Source of the DNA: Microbacterium hatanonis
GTDB taxonomy: Bacteria > Actinomycetota > Actinomycetes > Actinomycetales > Microbacteriaceae
Direction of reading: 5' to 3'
Assembly: GCF_008017415.1 (NCBI RefSeq)
Contig: NZ_VRSV01000001.1
Location: forward strand, 1,674,001-1,738,000
Length of the DNA: 64,000 nucleotides
Part shown: positions 1 through 8,353 of the stretch, piece by piece
Layout of the letters: every line of letters starts with the position of its first letter
How positions within the stretch are numbered: position 1 is the stretch's first letter
The notes under the pieces: model-generated
The model's input: the letters and a program-made list of their open reading frames with translations, nothing else
Told to the model about the DNA's origin: nothing
The model's database searches: none
Program-made: the position numbers and the translations under genes

Positions 1-24
1 CCCTTTCGCGTGACAGCGGTGCAG

Positions 25-391
25 TGGAGATGGGGGGAATCGAACCCCCGTCCATCACTGGGAAAGTGCGGTTTCTCCGGGCGCAGTCTGTGCAGACGTT
101 CTACTCGGCTCCGACCTTTGTCACAGACACCCAAGTCGACGAGCCCAGCCCCGGAAAAGTCCCGCGTGACGTCGAGGCGCCGTCACGCAGCTAGTCCCCT
201 AAATGACGCCGGGATCCGTAGCGGGAACACCTACGGTCCGACGGACTATCGGGCTCGCTTATGCAGCGAGGGCGAAGTCAGTGCGCTTGGTTTCGGCACT
301 TATTGGTTTGCAAGGAGCGTTAACGAGATAACCCTGCATCCTCGGCCCGCTTCACGCAGAATCACAAGCAATGTCGAAACCGATCATCCCC
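25..391 (-). ncRNA. ssrA: transfer-messenger RNA (tmRNA)
   Basis: tmRNA rescues stalled ribosomes with SmpB and tags the nascent peptide for proteolysis. On the minus strand the 5' end GGGGATG (391-385) pairs with CATCTCC (32-26) to form the acceptor stem, and the GGTTCGATTCC T-arm precedes it. CCA is not encoded after the discriminator A at 25. The 5' segment GATCGGTTTCGACA is typical of tmRNA. The tag frame ends S-A-E-T-K-R-T-D-F-A-L-A-A with its TAA at 259-261; the resume codon, probably near 310-318, cannot be fixed by eye. smpB lies 1.8 kb away. An apparent 154-residue plus-strand reading frame here is antisense noise. Confidence 0.95.
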
Positions 392-467
392 GTGGTCCTC
401 CGTCGGAGGGACCGCTGTCACACTGTGGAGTTGCCAACTCGGCCACCGAAGCACCCGAGCCCTACAG

Positions 468-473
468 ACTATA
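468..473 (-). promoter_or_regulatory. candidate ssrA -10 box
   Basis: The minus strand reads TATAGT at 473-468. Transcription from about 462 would give a precursor with a roughly 70-nt 5' leader, which RNase P would remove at 391. The leader holds the palindrome CCTCCGTCGGAGG (397-409). No convincing -35 is visible, so this is tentative. Confidence 0.35.
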
Positions 474-535
474 ACGGTTCGAGCCCCGACGCATTCCCGG
501 GCCGGCGGCCCACGCTCACCCATAGACCCGTCGCC

Positions 536-541
536 TACGAT
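536..541 (+). promoter_or_regulatory. -10 box of a leaderless promoter (siderophore-interacting protein)
   Basis: TACGAT is followed after 6 nt by the GTG at 548. There is no usable Shine-Dalgarno sequence, so initiation at or next to the transcript 5' end is likely. Confidence 0.5.
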
Positions 542-547
542 GTAAGG

Positions 548-1369
548 GTGCCCTCACCTACTCGTCGACCCGCCGCCGCCCAGACCACCCTCCAGGTGAT
601 CGAGACGATCCGGCTCACGCCCGGACTCGTGCGGGTGGTTCTCGGAGGTACGGAACTGACTGACTTCCCCGACCGCCCCGACACCGACAAGTACGCGAAG
701 CTCTTCTTCCCGCCGGCCGGGAGCACTCTGCGGCCGCCGTACGACCTCGCGACACTGCGCGACGAGGTCGCGTTCGACGAGCTGCCCACGGTCCGCACCT
801 ACACGATCCGCCGTGTCGACCTCGACCGTGGCGTGATGGAGATCGACTTCGTCGTGCACGGCGACACGGGAGTCGCTGGCCCCTGGGCCGCGAACGCACA
901 GCCGGGCGACGAGCTCACGATGTCCGCCCCGGGCGGAGGCTTCTCGCCCGATCCGGAGGCCGACAGCATCCTGCTCATCGGCGACGAGTCGGCGATTCCC
1001 GCCATCTCCGCCGCGCTCGAGTCGCTGCGCGATGACGCGCACGTCACCGTTCTGCTGGAATCCCGCTCCGCCGAGCACCGCGCAGATCTGCCCGACTCCC
1101 CCGCGAGGGTGACCTGGATCGACGAAGACCACGACGCCCCGGGTGCACAGCTCGTCGACGCCGTTGCCGCCCTCGAATGGCCCGCCGGACGCGTGCAGGT
1201 CTTCGCCCACGGCGAGCGGGGCGCGATGAAGGCCCTGCGTCCGATCCTCATCGAGCGCGGCGTCGACCGCTCCGACCTCTCGCTCTCCGCGTACTGGGCC
1301 GCCGGACGCACCGAAGACGCGTTCCAGGCCGAGAAGCGCCTGCCCGTCGGCCAGATCTTCCCCGCCTGA
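548..1369 (+). CDS. siderophore-interacting protein (FAD/NAD(P)H ferric-siderophore reductase)
   Basis: Flavoprotein of the siderophore-interacting (ViuB-like) family, which reduces ferric siderophores in the cytoplasm to release iron. The protein is about 273 residues. Family marks are an N-terminal TLQVIETIRLTPGLVRVVLGG strand set, RTYTIRR as the FAD-binding R-x-Y-T motif, LLIGDESAIPAI as the nucleotide-binding segment, and a C-terminal YWAAGRTEDAF motif. The frame stays open upstream to 371, but that part covers the tmRNA 5' region. The GTG at 548 is preferred because it matches the family N-terminus and sits 6 nt after a TACGAT box. No siderophore synthesis or uptake genes are nearby. Reduction of ferric siderophore is inferred from the family. 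Confidence 0.88.
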   Translation: MPSPTRRPAAAQTTLQVIETIRLTPGLVRVVLGGTELTDFPDRPDTDKYAKLFFPPAGSTLRPPYDLATLRDEVAFDELPTVRTYTIRRVDLDRGVMEIDFVVHGDTGVAGPWAANAQPGDELTMSAPGGGFSPDPEADSILLIGDESAIPAISAALESLRDDAHVTVLLESRSAEHRADLPDSPARVTWIDEDHDAPGAQLVDAVAALEWPAGRVQVFAHGERGAMKALRPILIERGVDRSDLSLSAYWAAGRTEDAFQAEKRLPVGQIFPA

Positions 1370-1380
1370 CACCCAGCCAC

Positions 1381-1447
1381 GTCGGAGGATCGCGCCTTCG
1401 TCGGAAGATTCGGAACGGATGCTCCGACGCAGGCACGATTCTCCGAC
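1381..1447. repeat. 19-nt-phased four-arm palindromic element 1
   Basis: Direct copies of GTCGGA start at 1381 and 1400 (19 nt apart) and inverted copies TCCGAC start at 1423 and 1442 (19 nt apart), all symmetric about 1414. The outer arms (1381-1396 and 1432-1447) match in 14 of 16 positions. It lies 11 nt after the stop of the siderophore-interacting gene and before the next promoter. Function unknown; it shares architecture, not core sequence, with the elements near 4.7, 20.9, 35.25 and 41.67 kb. Confidence 0.75.
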
Positions 1448-1480
1448 CGCCGTTTCGCGCACCCGCACAGACGGAGCCCT

Positions 1481-1486
1481 TAGGCT
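1481..1486 (+). promoter_or_regulatory. -10 box of a leaderless promoter (SIMPL gene)
   Basis: TAGGCT is followed after 6 nt by the ATG at 1493, with no ribosome-binding site between them. Confidence 0.5.
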
Positions 1487-1492
1487 CGGCGC

Positions 1493-2152
1493 ATGAGCGA
1501 GGTCGTCATCACCGTCCGAGGCGAGCAGGAGCGCCGGGTCGCTCCCGAGCGGGCCGTCGTGCAGCTGTCCGTGAGAGCGGACGGGCCCGAACGCGGACCC
1601 GTCGTCGAGCGTGTGAACGCTGCAGCGGCGCCGATACGCGACGGACTCGACGCCCACCAGCGCTCCGGCGAAGTCGCCGAGTGGTCGAGCGGTCGTGTTT
1701 CGGTCTGGTCGGAGCGCCCGTGGAACAACGAGGGACGCCAGCTTCCGCCGGTGCACCACGCGTCGGTCGACATCTCTGCGTCGTTCTCCGACTTCACCGC
1801 GCTGTCGTGGTGGTTGGGCGAGACCGCCGACGCAGACGAGGTGCAGGTCGCGTCGATCTCCTGGCAGCTCACGCCTACTACCCGCGCCATCGTCGAGCGC
1901 GACGTCGCCTCCGACGCTGTGCGCGTGGCGGTCACCCGCGCCGAGGCCTATGCCGAAGCCATCGGCCTGGGCACGGTCGACCCGATCGAGATCGCCGACG
2001 TCGGGCTTCTCGCCGGAAACGCGGAGGCTGCCGCGTCGGCTCCGCGCATGATGCGGATGGCAGCGTCGGATGCTGCGGGCCCGGCTCTCGCTCTCCAACC
2101 GGCCGACATCGTGGTCGGCGCGGCAGTGGAGGCCCGGTTCCGCGCGTCGTAG
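1493..2152 (+). CDS. SIMPL domain-containing protein (DUF541)
   Basis: This 219-residue protein fits the SIMPL/DUF541 family, whose best known member is E. coli YggE; the biochemical role is poorly defined. It opens with the VTVRGEQERRVAPERAVVQLSVRADG strand pattern typical of the family, has a middle segment with SVDISASFSDFTALSWWLGE, and a helical part ending near GLLAGNAEAAAS. No signal peptide or membrane segment is visible, unlike the exported YggE type, so it is probably cytoplasmic. It converges on smpB with a 3-bp gap and no terminator. The ATG is supported by the TAGGCT box 6 nt upstream. Confidence 0.8.
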   Translation: MSEVVITVRGEQERRVAPERAVVQLSVRADGPERGPVVERVNAAAAPIRDGLDAHQRSGEVAEWSSGRVSVWSERPWNNEGRQLPPVHHASVDISASFSDFTALSWWLGETADADEVQVASISWQLTPTTRAIVERDVASDAVRVAVTRAEAYAEAIGLGTVDPIEIADVGLLAGNAEAAASAPRMMRMAASDAAGPALALQPADIVVGAAVEARFRAS

Positions 2153-2155
2153 CGA

Positions 2156-2632
2156 CTACTCGCCGGTGCGGTTGCGCGTGCGCATCGCGCGCTCGGCCTC
2201 GCGCTTGTCTTCGCGCTCGCGGATCGTCTGGCGCTTCTCGAACTCGCGCTTACCCTTGGCGACGGCGATCTCGACCTTCGCGCGCCCGTCGAGGAAGTAG
2301 AGCTTCAGCGGTACGAGCGTGTACCCGCCCGCGGAGATCGCGTGCGAGAGCTTGACGATCTCCTCCTTGTGCAGGAGGAGCTTGCGCACGCGCTTGGCGG
2401 AGTGGTTCGTCCAGTGGCCCTGCGAGTACTCGGGGATGTTCACGGCGTCGAGGAACGCCTCGCCCCCGTTGATGTAGGCGTAGCCGTCGCTGAGGTTCGC
2501 CCGCCCCTGGCGGAGCGATTTCACCTCGGTGCCGGTGAGCACGAGGCCCGCCTCGTACGTCTTCTCGATGGCGTACTCGTGACGCGCGCGACGGTTGGTC
2601 GCGACGACCTTCTCGCCTTGTTCGCGGGGCAT
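2156..2632 (-). CDS. smpB: SsrA-binding protein SmpB
   Basis: SmpB binds tmRNA and carries it into stalled ribosomes. The 158-residue protein is of normal length and holds the family segments [29 protein letters not shown], the [13 protein letters not shown] beta region, and a basic C-terminal tail ([23 protein letters not shown]) that in the family becomes helical in the ribosome. A GGAGGAGG Shine-Dalgarno lies about 6 nt before the ATG. It is the last gene of prfB-ftsE-ftsX-smpB, with ssrA close downstream. Confidence 0.98.
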   Translation of the reverse strand: MPREQGEKVVATNRRARHEYAIEKTYEAGLVLTGTEVKSLRQGRANLSDGYAYINGGEAFLDAVNIPEYSQGHWTNHSAKRVRKLLLHKEEIVKLSHAISAGGYTLVPLKLYFLDGRAKVEIAVAKGKREFEKRQTIREREDKREAERAMRTRNRTGE

Positions 2633-2694
2633 GGCAACCTCCTCCGGCTGTCGGGCTCATGCAAGCCCATCAGTCTACAAGGCCGCCGCCGACC

Positions 2695-3609
2695 TCAGGT
2701 GCGCAGCCAGCGCCTGATGGCGAAGCCGGCCGACAGCGCGGCCAGCACGACACCCACCACTACGATCACGGGGATGACGATCGCCAGGTCTCCCGGACCG
2801 ACCCACGCGGTGATGAAGGTCACCCGATCGCGCAGGTAGTCCTCGACTCCGAAGGTGACGATGCCCCACATCGTGACGCTCGCAAGCGCCGAACCGATGA
2901 GCGCCGCGAGCACGCCTTCGAGCACGAACGGGGTCTGGATGAACCGGTTGGATGCTCCGACGAGTCGCATGATGCCGATCTCCCGCCTCCGGGCGAAGGC
3001 CGACAGGCGGATGGTCGTCGCGATGAGGAGGACGGCGGCGATGAGCATGAGCGCCGCGATGCCGATCGCGATGTAGCTCGCGATCGTGAGGGCTGAGAAC
3101 AACGGCTCGAGGTACTGCATCTGGTCCTGCACCTCCTCGACGCCCGCGTAGCCGCCGAAGGCCTCGGCGATGACGTCGGACTGCCCCTGGTCGACGAGGT
3201 TGATCGAGAACGTCGCACTGACCTGGTCGGGGGTGAGGATCGAGGAGTACTGCTCGCCGACGACGGCGATGGTGCGGTCGTACGCCTGCTGATTCGTCTC
3301 GAACGTGTAGTCGCGGATGTACGGGGCGAGGGTGCCGCCGTCGAGGGCCGCGGTGACGGCGTCGATCTGCTCCTGGGTCGCGAGACCGTCGGCGCAGGTA
3401 TCGGTCTCCGACACCGACGAGCACATGTAGACGGCGACCTGGGCGCGATCGGACCAGAAGTCCTGCATCTTGCCGATCTGCATCTGCATGAGCATGGCGG
3501 CGCCGACGAATGTCAACGAGACGAAGGTCACCAGCACAACGGAGATGACCATCGAGGCGTTGCGGCGAAGACCGGTGAAGGCCTCGCCGAGGATGAGTCC
3601 GATCCTCAC
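2695..3609 (-). CDS. ftsX: cell division protein FtsX (permease-like)
   Basis: Membrane partner of FtsE; in actinobacteria FtsEX controls peptidoglycan hydrolases at the septum. The 304-residue protein has one N-terminal membrane span (VISVVLVTFVSLTFVGAAMLM), a large external domain (about 60-180) with two cysteines in CSSVSETDTC, and three spans in the C-terminal half (SYIAIGIAALMLIAAVLLIAT onward). The REIGIMRLVGAS segment is the cytoplasmic FtsX signature. The start is GTG, overlapping the ftsE stop as GTGA, which indicates translational coupling. Confidence 0.97.
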   Translation of the reverse strand: MRIGLILGEAFTGLRRNASMVISVVLVTFVSLTFVGAAMLMQMQIGKMQDFWSDRAQVAVYMCSSVSETDTCADGLATQEQIDAVTAALDGGTLAPYIRDYTFETNQQAYDRTIAVVGEQYSSILTPDQVSATFSINLVDQGQSDVIAEAFGGYAGVEEVQDQMQYLEPLFSALTIASYIAIGIAALMLIAAVLLIATTIRLSAFARRREIGIMRLVGASNRFIQTPFVLEGVLAALIGSALASVTMWGIVTFGVEDYLRDRVTFITAWVGPGDLAIVIPVIVVVGVVLAALSAGFAIRRWLRT

Positions 3610-4601
3610 GAGGTGGGCCCCACTTCATCGTCGCGACGATTGCCGCTGAGACCGAGGCGGTCGGCGAGTCCGAGTTCGTCGATCTCGGCGGCACCTTCGG
3701 CCCGTTGGGTGTAGGCCGGTTCGGGCGTCTGCTCGGCGATCACGGGGGCCATCGCCTCTTCCGCTGCTGGAGTGAGGCGCTCTGCCGCCTCCTCCAACGC
3801 GGCGCCGGCAGCGGGATCGATCTGGGCCACCTCGCGCTGCACCTCGAGCACGGCGGTGAGGGCCGCGACCGCTGCCGCGCCCTTCTCGACCTCGGGGGCG
3901 AGCCGGGGAAGACCCGACGTGTCGCCGTAGCCGCCGTGACGCTCGTCGCGCACCATCTCGCCGTTCTGCAGCTCGATCACGCGGCGCTGCATCTGATCGA
4001 CGAAGCCGGCCTCGTGCGTGGCCATGACGACCGTGGTGCCGCCGGCGTTGATGCGTGCGAGCAACTGCATGATGTCGATCGAGGTCGCCGGGTCGAGGTT
4101 TCCGGTGGGCTCGTCGGCGAGCAGCACCTGCGGGCGGTTGACGAGTGCACGCGCGATGGCGACGCGCTGCTGCTCGCCGCCCGAGAGCTCGTGTGGAAGG
4201 CGCTTCTCCTTGCCGGCGAGACCGACCAGGGCGAGGGCCTCGGGTACGGCCTGCGAGATGAAGCCGCGGGAGGCGCCCGTCACCTGCAAAGTGAAGGCGA
4301 CGTTCTGGAAGACGGTCTTCGTCGGGAGCAGCCGGAAGTCCTGGAAGACGGCCCCGACGTGGCGGCGGAAGTAGGGCACCTTGCGGTTGGAGAGCGTGCG
4401 GAGGTCTCTGCCGAGGACGACGACGCGTCCCTTGCTCGGCGTCTCTTCGCGCAGGATCAGACGCAGGCACGAGGACTTCCCCGAACCCGACTGACCGACG
4501 AGGAAGACGAACTCTCCGCGCTGCACCTCGAAGTCGACCTCGTTGAGGGCGGGCTTGGAGGTGCCGCGATACCGTTTGCTGACATTCTCGAACCGGATCA
4601 T
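3606..4601 (-). CDS. ftsE: cell division ATP-binding protein FtsE with long C-terminal extension
   Basis: ABC ATPase that powers FtsX. The core (about 1-225) has Walker [10 protein letters not shown] (about 36-44), the Q-loop, signature LSGGEQQR, Walker [10 protein letters not shown] and the switch H in MATHEAG. FtsE is usually about 225-230 residues; this one is 331, with roughly 105 extra residues rich in Ala and Glu ([25 protein letters not shown] onward) and no recognisable domain. The extension ends next to ftsX, so it is not a fusion to FtsX. A TAGGCT box lies 9 nt before the ATG, so ftsEX may have its own promoter besides read-through from prfB. Confidence 0.96.
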   Translation of the reverse strand: MIRFENVSKRYRGTSKPALNEVDFEVQRGEFVFLVGQSGSGKSSCLRLILREETPSKGRVVVLGRDLRTLSNRKVPYFRRHVGAVFQDFRLLPTKTVFQNVAFTLQVTGASRGFISQAVPEALALVGLAGKEKRLPHELSGGEQQRVAIARALVNRPQVLLADEPTGNLDPATSIDIMQLLARINAGGTTVVMATHEAGFVDQMQRRVIELQNGEMVRDERHGGYGDTSGLPRLAPEVEKGAAAVAALTAVLEVQREVAQIDPAAGAALEEAAERLTPAAEEAMAPVIAEQTPEPAYTQRAEGAAEIDELGLADRLGLSGNRRDDEVGPTS

Positions 4602-4677
4602 GGCGCAAGAAGCCTAAGCGGCTCCCCCACCGCATCCTGTCGTGACGCGCCCGCCGCGCAGCATCCGTTCACCGGAA

Positions 4678-4751
4678 CCGCGAGACTTCATCGCACGCAC
4701 GACACTGCACGCGGCGCTCGAATTCTCACGCGCGCGTTGGAGTCTCGCGGT
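4678..4751. repeat. 19-nt-phased four-arm palindromic element 2
   Basis: In the gap between the prfB stop and the ftsE start. The direct copies are GAGACTTCA at 4682 and GACACTGCA at 4701 (19 nt apart). The inverted copies contain GAATTCTC at 4720 and GGAGTCTC at 4739 (19 nt apart). The centre is 4714. The outer arms (4677-4692 and 4736-4751) match 14 of 16; the inner pair is weaker. The outer arm CCGCGAGACTTCATC is identical (15/15) to an arm of the element at 41.67 kb. Confidence 0.7.
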
Positions 4752-4782
4752 CGCGAGCGGCGCGGCGCGCCGAACTCGCGGG

Positions 4783-5895
4783 TCAGTCGTCGTCGGTCTT
4801 GCGCTTGCGCCAGCGGATTCCCGCGGCGATCAGGCCGTCGAGGTCGCCATCGAAGACGGATGCGGGGTTGCCGACCTCGTAGCCGGTGCGCAGGTCTTTG
4901 ACGAGCTGCTGCCCGTAGAGGAAGTACGAGCGCATCTGGTCGCCCCAGCTCGCGGTGATCGTACCGGCGAGCTCCTTCTTCTTCGCAGCCTCTTCTTCGC
5001 GCTGCAGGAGCATGAGGCGCGTCTGCAACACGCGCATGGCGGCCGCACGGTTCTGGATCTGCGACTTCTCGTTCTGCATCGACACGACGAGGCCGGTCGG
5101 GAGGTGGGTGATGCGCACCGCGGAGTCGGTCGTGTTGACCGACTGGCCACCGGGACCCGACGAGCGGAAGACGTCGACGCGGATGTCGCCCTCGGGCACC
5201 TCGACTTCCTGTGCCTCCTCCATCACCGGGATGACCTCGACCGCGGCGAAGCTCGTCTGCCGCTTGTCGGCGGAGCCGAAGGGGCTGATACGGGCGAGGC
5301 GGTGCGTACCGGCCTCGACGCTCAGGGTTCCGAAGGCGTACGGCACGTCCACCTCGAAGGTGGCCGACTTGATGCCCGCGCCCTCGGCGTAGGAGGTGTC
5401 CATGACCTTCACGGGGTACTTGTGGCGCTCGGCCCAGCGCAGGTACATGCGCAGCAGCATCTCGGCGAAATCGGTCGCGTCGTCGCCGCCGGCGCCGGAA
5501 CGGATCGTGACGACCGCGGAGCGCGGGTCGTACTCGCCGTCGAGGAGCGTCTGCACCTCGAGCGAGTTGATCACCTTCGTCAGGTCGGCGAGCTCTTTGC
5601 GAGCCTCGGCCGCCGACTCCTCGTCTTCGGCCTCGAGGGCGAGCTCGACGAGCACCTCGAGATCGTCGAGGCGCGCCTCCACGTCGGAGATGCGCTTGAG
5701 CTCGGACTGACGGTGGCTCAGCGCGCTCGTCACCTTCTGCGCCTTGTCGACGTCGTCCCAGAGGTCGGGGGCGCCGGCCTCCTCGCTGAGGCGTGCGATG
5801 TCGGCGGTGAGCGCGTCGACGTCCACCACGGCGCGGATGTCGCCGAAGGTGGAGCGCAGCGCCTGGATGTCGGCGGCAAGATCGAGTTCGAGCAT
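4783..5895 (-). CDS. prfB: peptide chain release factor 2 (RF2)
   Basis: Class I release factor that reads UGA and UAA and triggers peptide release. The 370 residues carry the SPF stop-recognition tripeptide (in [12 protein letters not shown]) and the catalytic GGQ loop ([16 protein letters not shown], about residue 250). The reading frame is open from the N-terminus ([11 protein letters not shown]) through, so the in-frame UGA and programmed +1 frameshift of E. coli prfB are absent. Upstream are a GGGGAG Shine-Dalgarno and a TAGGCT box (5904-5909). It heads the prfB-ftsE-ftsX-smpB group. Confidence 0.98.
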   Translation of the reverse strand: MLELDLAADIQALRSTFGDIRAVVDVDALTADIARLSEEAGAPDLWDDVDKAQKVTSALSHRQSELKRISDVEARLDDLEVLVELALEAEDEESAAEARKELADLTKVINSLEVQTLLDGEYDPRSAVVTIRSGAGGDDATDFAEMLLRMYLRWAERHKYPVKVMDTSYAEGAGIKSATFEVDVPYAFGTLSVEAGTHRLARISPFGSADKRQTSFAAVEVIPVMEEAQEVEVPEGDIRVDVFRSSGPGGQSVNTTDSAVRITHLPTGLVVSMQNEKSQIQNRAAAMRVLQTRLMLLQREEEAAKKKELAGTITASWGDQMRSYFLYGQQLVKDLRTGYEVGNPASVFDGDLDGLIAAGIRWRKRKTDDD

Positions 5896-5987
5896 GGCTC
5901 CCCAGCCTACCGTCCTCCGTCCGCCGGTATCCGGCGCCGGGCGGCATCGACCGACGCTGGGAGACCCGGGCGTATGTTGGAAGCGAC

Positions 5988-7274
5988 ATGGCAGACGACT
6001 CCCCCCGCCGCATCCTCGTCCGCTTCGCCCCGATGATCTACGGCCCGACGCTGTTGTTCGCTATCGGCGAGGGGGCGGTCATCCCGCTCATCCCGATCAT
6101 CGCGTCGCGTCTGGGCGCCGATATCGCCGTCGCCGCGCTCGTCGCCTCCGCGCTCGTCGTCGGCCAGCTCTGCGGCAACATCCCCGCCGGCTGGGCGGTA
6201 GCCCGGTTCGGGGAGCGCATCACGATGGGCGTCGCCGGAGCCGTGGCCCTCGTCGCGACGATCTGCCTCGCGCTCGCGCCGACACTGCTGCTCTTCGCGG
6301 CGGCCGTCTTCGTGATCGGGCTGTGCGCGGCCGCCTTCGGACTCGCGCGCCACTCGTTCATGACGACACGCGTGCCCCTGTCGTTCCGCGCACGGGCGCT
6401 GTCGCTGCTCGGCGGCACGTTCCGCCTCGGCATGTTCGTGGGGCCGTTCATCGCGGCCGTGCTCCTCACCGTCTTCGGCGACGAGAGCGCGGCGATCTGG
6501 TTCTTCGGCGTCTGCCTCGTGGCGACCGTGCTGCTCGTGCTGCTGGGGCCCGATCCCGAACTGGCGCTGACGAGGAACGGGTCGGATGCTGCGGCGCCGG
6601 AGCCGCGCGAAGACACCGGCGAGCCCGTGACCGGCTCGATTCCGCTCCCGGCGTCCGCCTCCGGACAGCAGCGGGTGGGCGTGTTCCGCACCATGTGGCG
6701 GCACCGCGATGTGCTCGCGCGTCTGGGGCTCGCGGCCGCGTCGCTGTCGGCTCTGCGTTCGGCGCGCCAGGTGGTGCTACCGCTGTGGGGCGTCTCGATC
6801 GGACTCGACGCGCAGACCATCGCGCTCGTCGTCGGCATCTCCGGAGCGATCGACTTCGCGCTGTTCTACGCCAGCGGTCAGGTCATGGACAGATTCGGAC
6901 GGCTATGGGCGGCCCTGCCCGCCATGGTGCTCATGGGTGCGGGATTCTTCGCGCTCTCGATCACTCACGACCTGACGAATGCGAGCATGTGGTTCGCGAT
7001 GTTCGCCGCCGTGCTGGGAGTCGGCAACGGACTCTCGAGCGGCATCCTCCTCACGCTCGGCGCGGACGTCGCGCCTCCCACCGACCCGGCGCCCTTCCTG
7101 GGGTCGTGGCGAACCCTGACCGATGCCGGCGGAGCGATCGCGCCGCTCCTGATCTCCGGGATCGCCGCCGTGCTGTCGCTGTCGTTCGCGGCGGGGGCGA
7201 TGGGCGTCATCGGACTCTTCGGTGCGCTCGGGTTCATCCGCTGGGTGCCGCGGTTCGTGCCGCGCGCGAAGTAA
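5988..7274 (+). CDS. MFS transporter
   Basis: Major facilitator superfamily permease of 428 residues with about 12 membrane spans in two halves. A cytoplasmic loop (about 185-235, Gly/Pro/Arg-rich) separates them. The first half holds a motif-A-like segment [15 protein letters not shown] between spans 2 and 3, and the second half has its counterpart [15 protein letters not shown]. Substrate cannot be told; drug efflux or sugar export are both possible. A TATGTT box at 5973-5978 lies 9 nt before the ATG. It converges on the CPBP gene with only 9 bp between stops. Confidence 0.85.
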   Translation: MADDSPRRILVRFAPMIYGPTLLFAIGEGAVIPLIPIIASRLGADIAVAALVASALVVGQLCGNIPAGWAVARFGERITMGVAGAVALVATICLALAPTLLLFAAAVFVIGLCAAAFGLARHSFMTTRVPLSFRARALSLLGGTFRLGMFVGPFIAAVLLTVFGDESAAIWFFGVCLVATVLLVLLGPDPELALTRNGSDAAAPEPREDTGEPVTGSIPLPASASGQQRVGVFRTMWRHRDVLARLGLAAASLSALRSARQVVLPLWGVSIGLDAQTIALVVGISGAIDFALFYASGQVMDRFGRLWAALPAMVLMGAGFFALSITHDLTNASMWFAMFAAVLGVGNGLSSGILLTLGADVAPPTDPAPFLGSWRTLTDAGGAIAPLLISGIAAVLSLSFAAGAMGVIGLFGALGFIRWVPRFVPRAK

Positions 7275-7283
7275 GCGAGCCGG

Positions 7284-8303
7284 TCAGCCGAGCGGCGGCT
7301 CGGGGGTCACCAGCGCCAGACGCTTCCGGCGCGCGACCGCGGCGAGGATCGCGATGACGATGGCGAGCATGACGATCGGGAGAAGCAGGACGGGGCTTCC
7401 CACTCCCGCGGACCGGTCGAAGCCCGCATCCATCGAGCCGGTGAACGCAGAGACGGCGAGCAGGAAGATGTTGTTGGCGGTGTGGATCGCGATGCCGCTC
7501 TCGAGGCCGCCCGTGAGCTGGGCGAGGATCGACAGTCCGACGCCGAACAGGAAGTAATAGGCGATCAGCCACGGGTCGGCAGCGAAGTGCACGGCCGAGA
7601 AGATCGACGCGCTCACGACCGTTCCCATGATGAGCGCCCAGCGCGGCGAGCGCAGCCACGAGCCGGCCGCCCGCTGCACCACGCCACGGAACATGTACTC
7701 CTCGGCTGCCGCCTGCAAGGGTGTGGTGAGCACGATCACGGCGAGGAAGGCGAGTGCCGACGACGACATCTCGATGCGGTAGGCGGGGTCGAGCAGGTTG
7801 AGGCCGGCGAAAGCCAGGTAGAAGGGCGCGGCGATGGCCGTGGAGATCCACAACCACCGCCACCGGAACCCCGGGCGCAGCGAGTGGAAGAATCCCATTC
7901 GGACCCCGCTGACGAAACGGTGGGCGATGATCGACAGCGCCGCGGCCGCGACGATGCTGAGGTTCGTCGCGAGCAACACGACCGGGGTCATGACGATCAG
8001 TCCCGACGCAAGGTCATGGGCATCCTGCGCGCCGATCACGAGATCGACGATCGCCGCGACGAGGCCACCGATCGTGGTGAACAGCAGGATGCCGACGATC
8101 ACGATGAGGATGCTGAGCAGGCCCTTCCACCACCGGGTGCGGGGTGTGCGGTAGCTCGATCCGAAGGGCAGACCCGGCAGCGGGCTGCGCGGGTCGGGCA
8201 TCGGGGCTCTCGCCGGAATGTACGCGCCGGGCGCCCCGCTCGGCCACGCCTGCGCGGGAGGTACGGCGGGCGCAGCGACAACGTCGTGGGGATCTTCGGC
8301 CAT
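7284..8303 (-). CDS. CPBP family intramembrane metalloprotease
   Basis: Member of the CPBP (CAAX protease/bacteriocin-processing, Abi) family of membrane glutamyl/metal proteases. The 339 residues start with a Pro-rich cytoplasmic tail (about 1-55), followed by about eight membrane spans. The three family motifs are present: EEYMFRGVVQR (EExxxR), FSAVHF (FxxxH) and the late HTANN (HxxxN). The target is unknown. On the minus strand a TACGAT box lies 6 nt before the ATG, giving a probable leaderless start. Confidence 0.88.
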   Translation of the reverse strand: MAEDPHDVVAAPAVPPAQAWPSGAPGAYIPARAPMPDPRSPLPGLPFGSSYRTPRTRWWKGLLSILIVIVGILLFTTIGGLVAAIVDLVIGAQDAHDLASGLIVMTPVVLLATNLSIVAAAALSIIAHRFVSGVRMGFFHSLRPGFRWRWLWISTAIAAPFYLAFAGLNLLDPAYRIEMSSSALAFLAVIVLTTPLQAAAEEYMFRGVVQRAAGSWLRSPRWALIMGTVVSASIFSAVHFAADPWLIAYYFLFGVGLSILAQLTGGLESGIAIHTANNIFLLAVSAFTGSMDAGFDRSAGVGSPVLLLPIVMLAIVIAILAAVARRKRLALVTPEPPLG

Positions 8304-8309
8304 GCCTCG

Positions 8310-8315
8310 ATCGTA
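8310..8315 (-). promoter_or_regulatory. -10 box of a leaderless promoter (CPBP protease)
   Basis: The minus strand reads TACGAT, then 6 nt, then the ATG at 8303. Confidence 0.5.
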
Positions 8316-8353
8316 ACGAGCGCGTCACGCCCTCTCGCGCGGCCGTTGCCGAG

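Noticed and set aside
10..474. 154-residue plus-strand frame at the window start
   Set aside because: It covers the tmRNA antisense strand entirely and continues into its leader.
5988..7274. Antibiotic-efflux annotation for the MFS transporter
   Set aside because: No substrate-specific motif or regulator nearby supports it.
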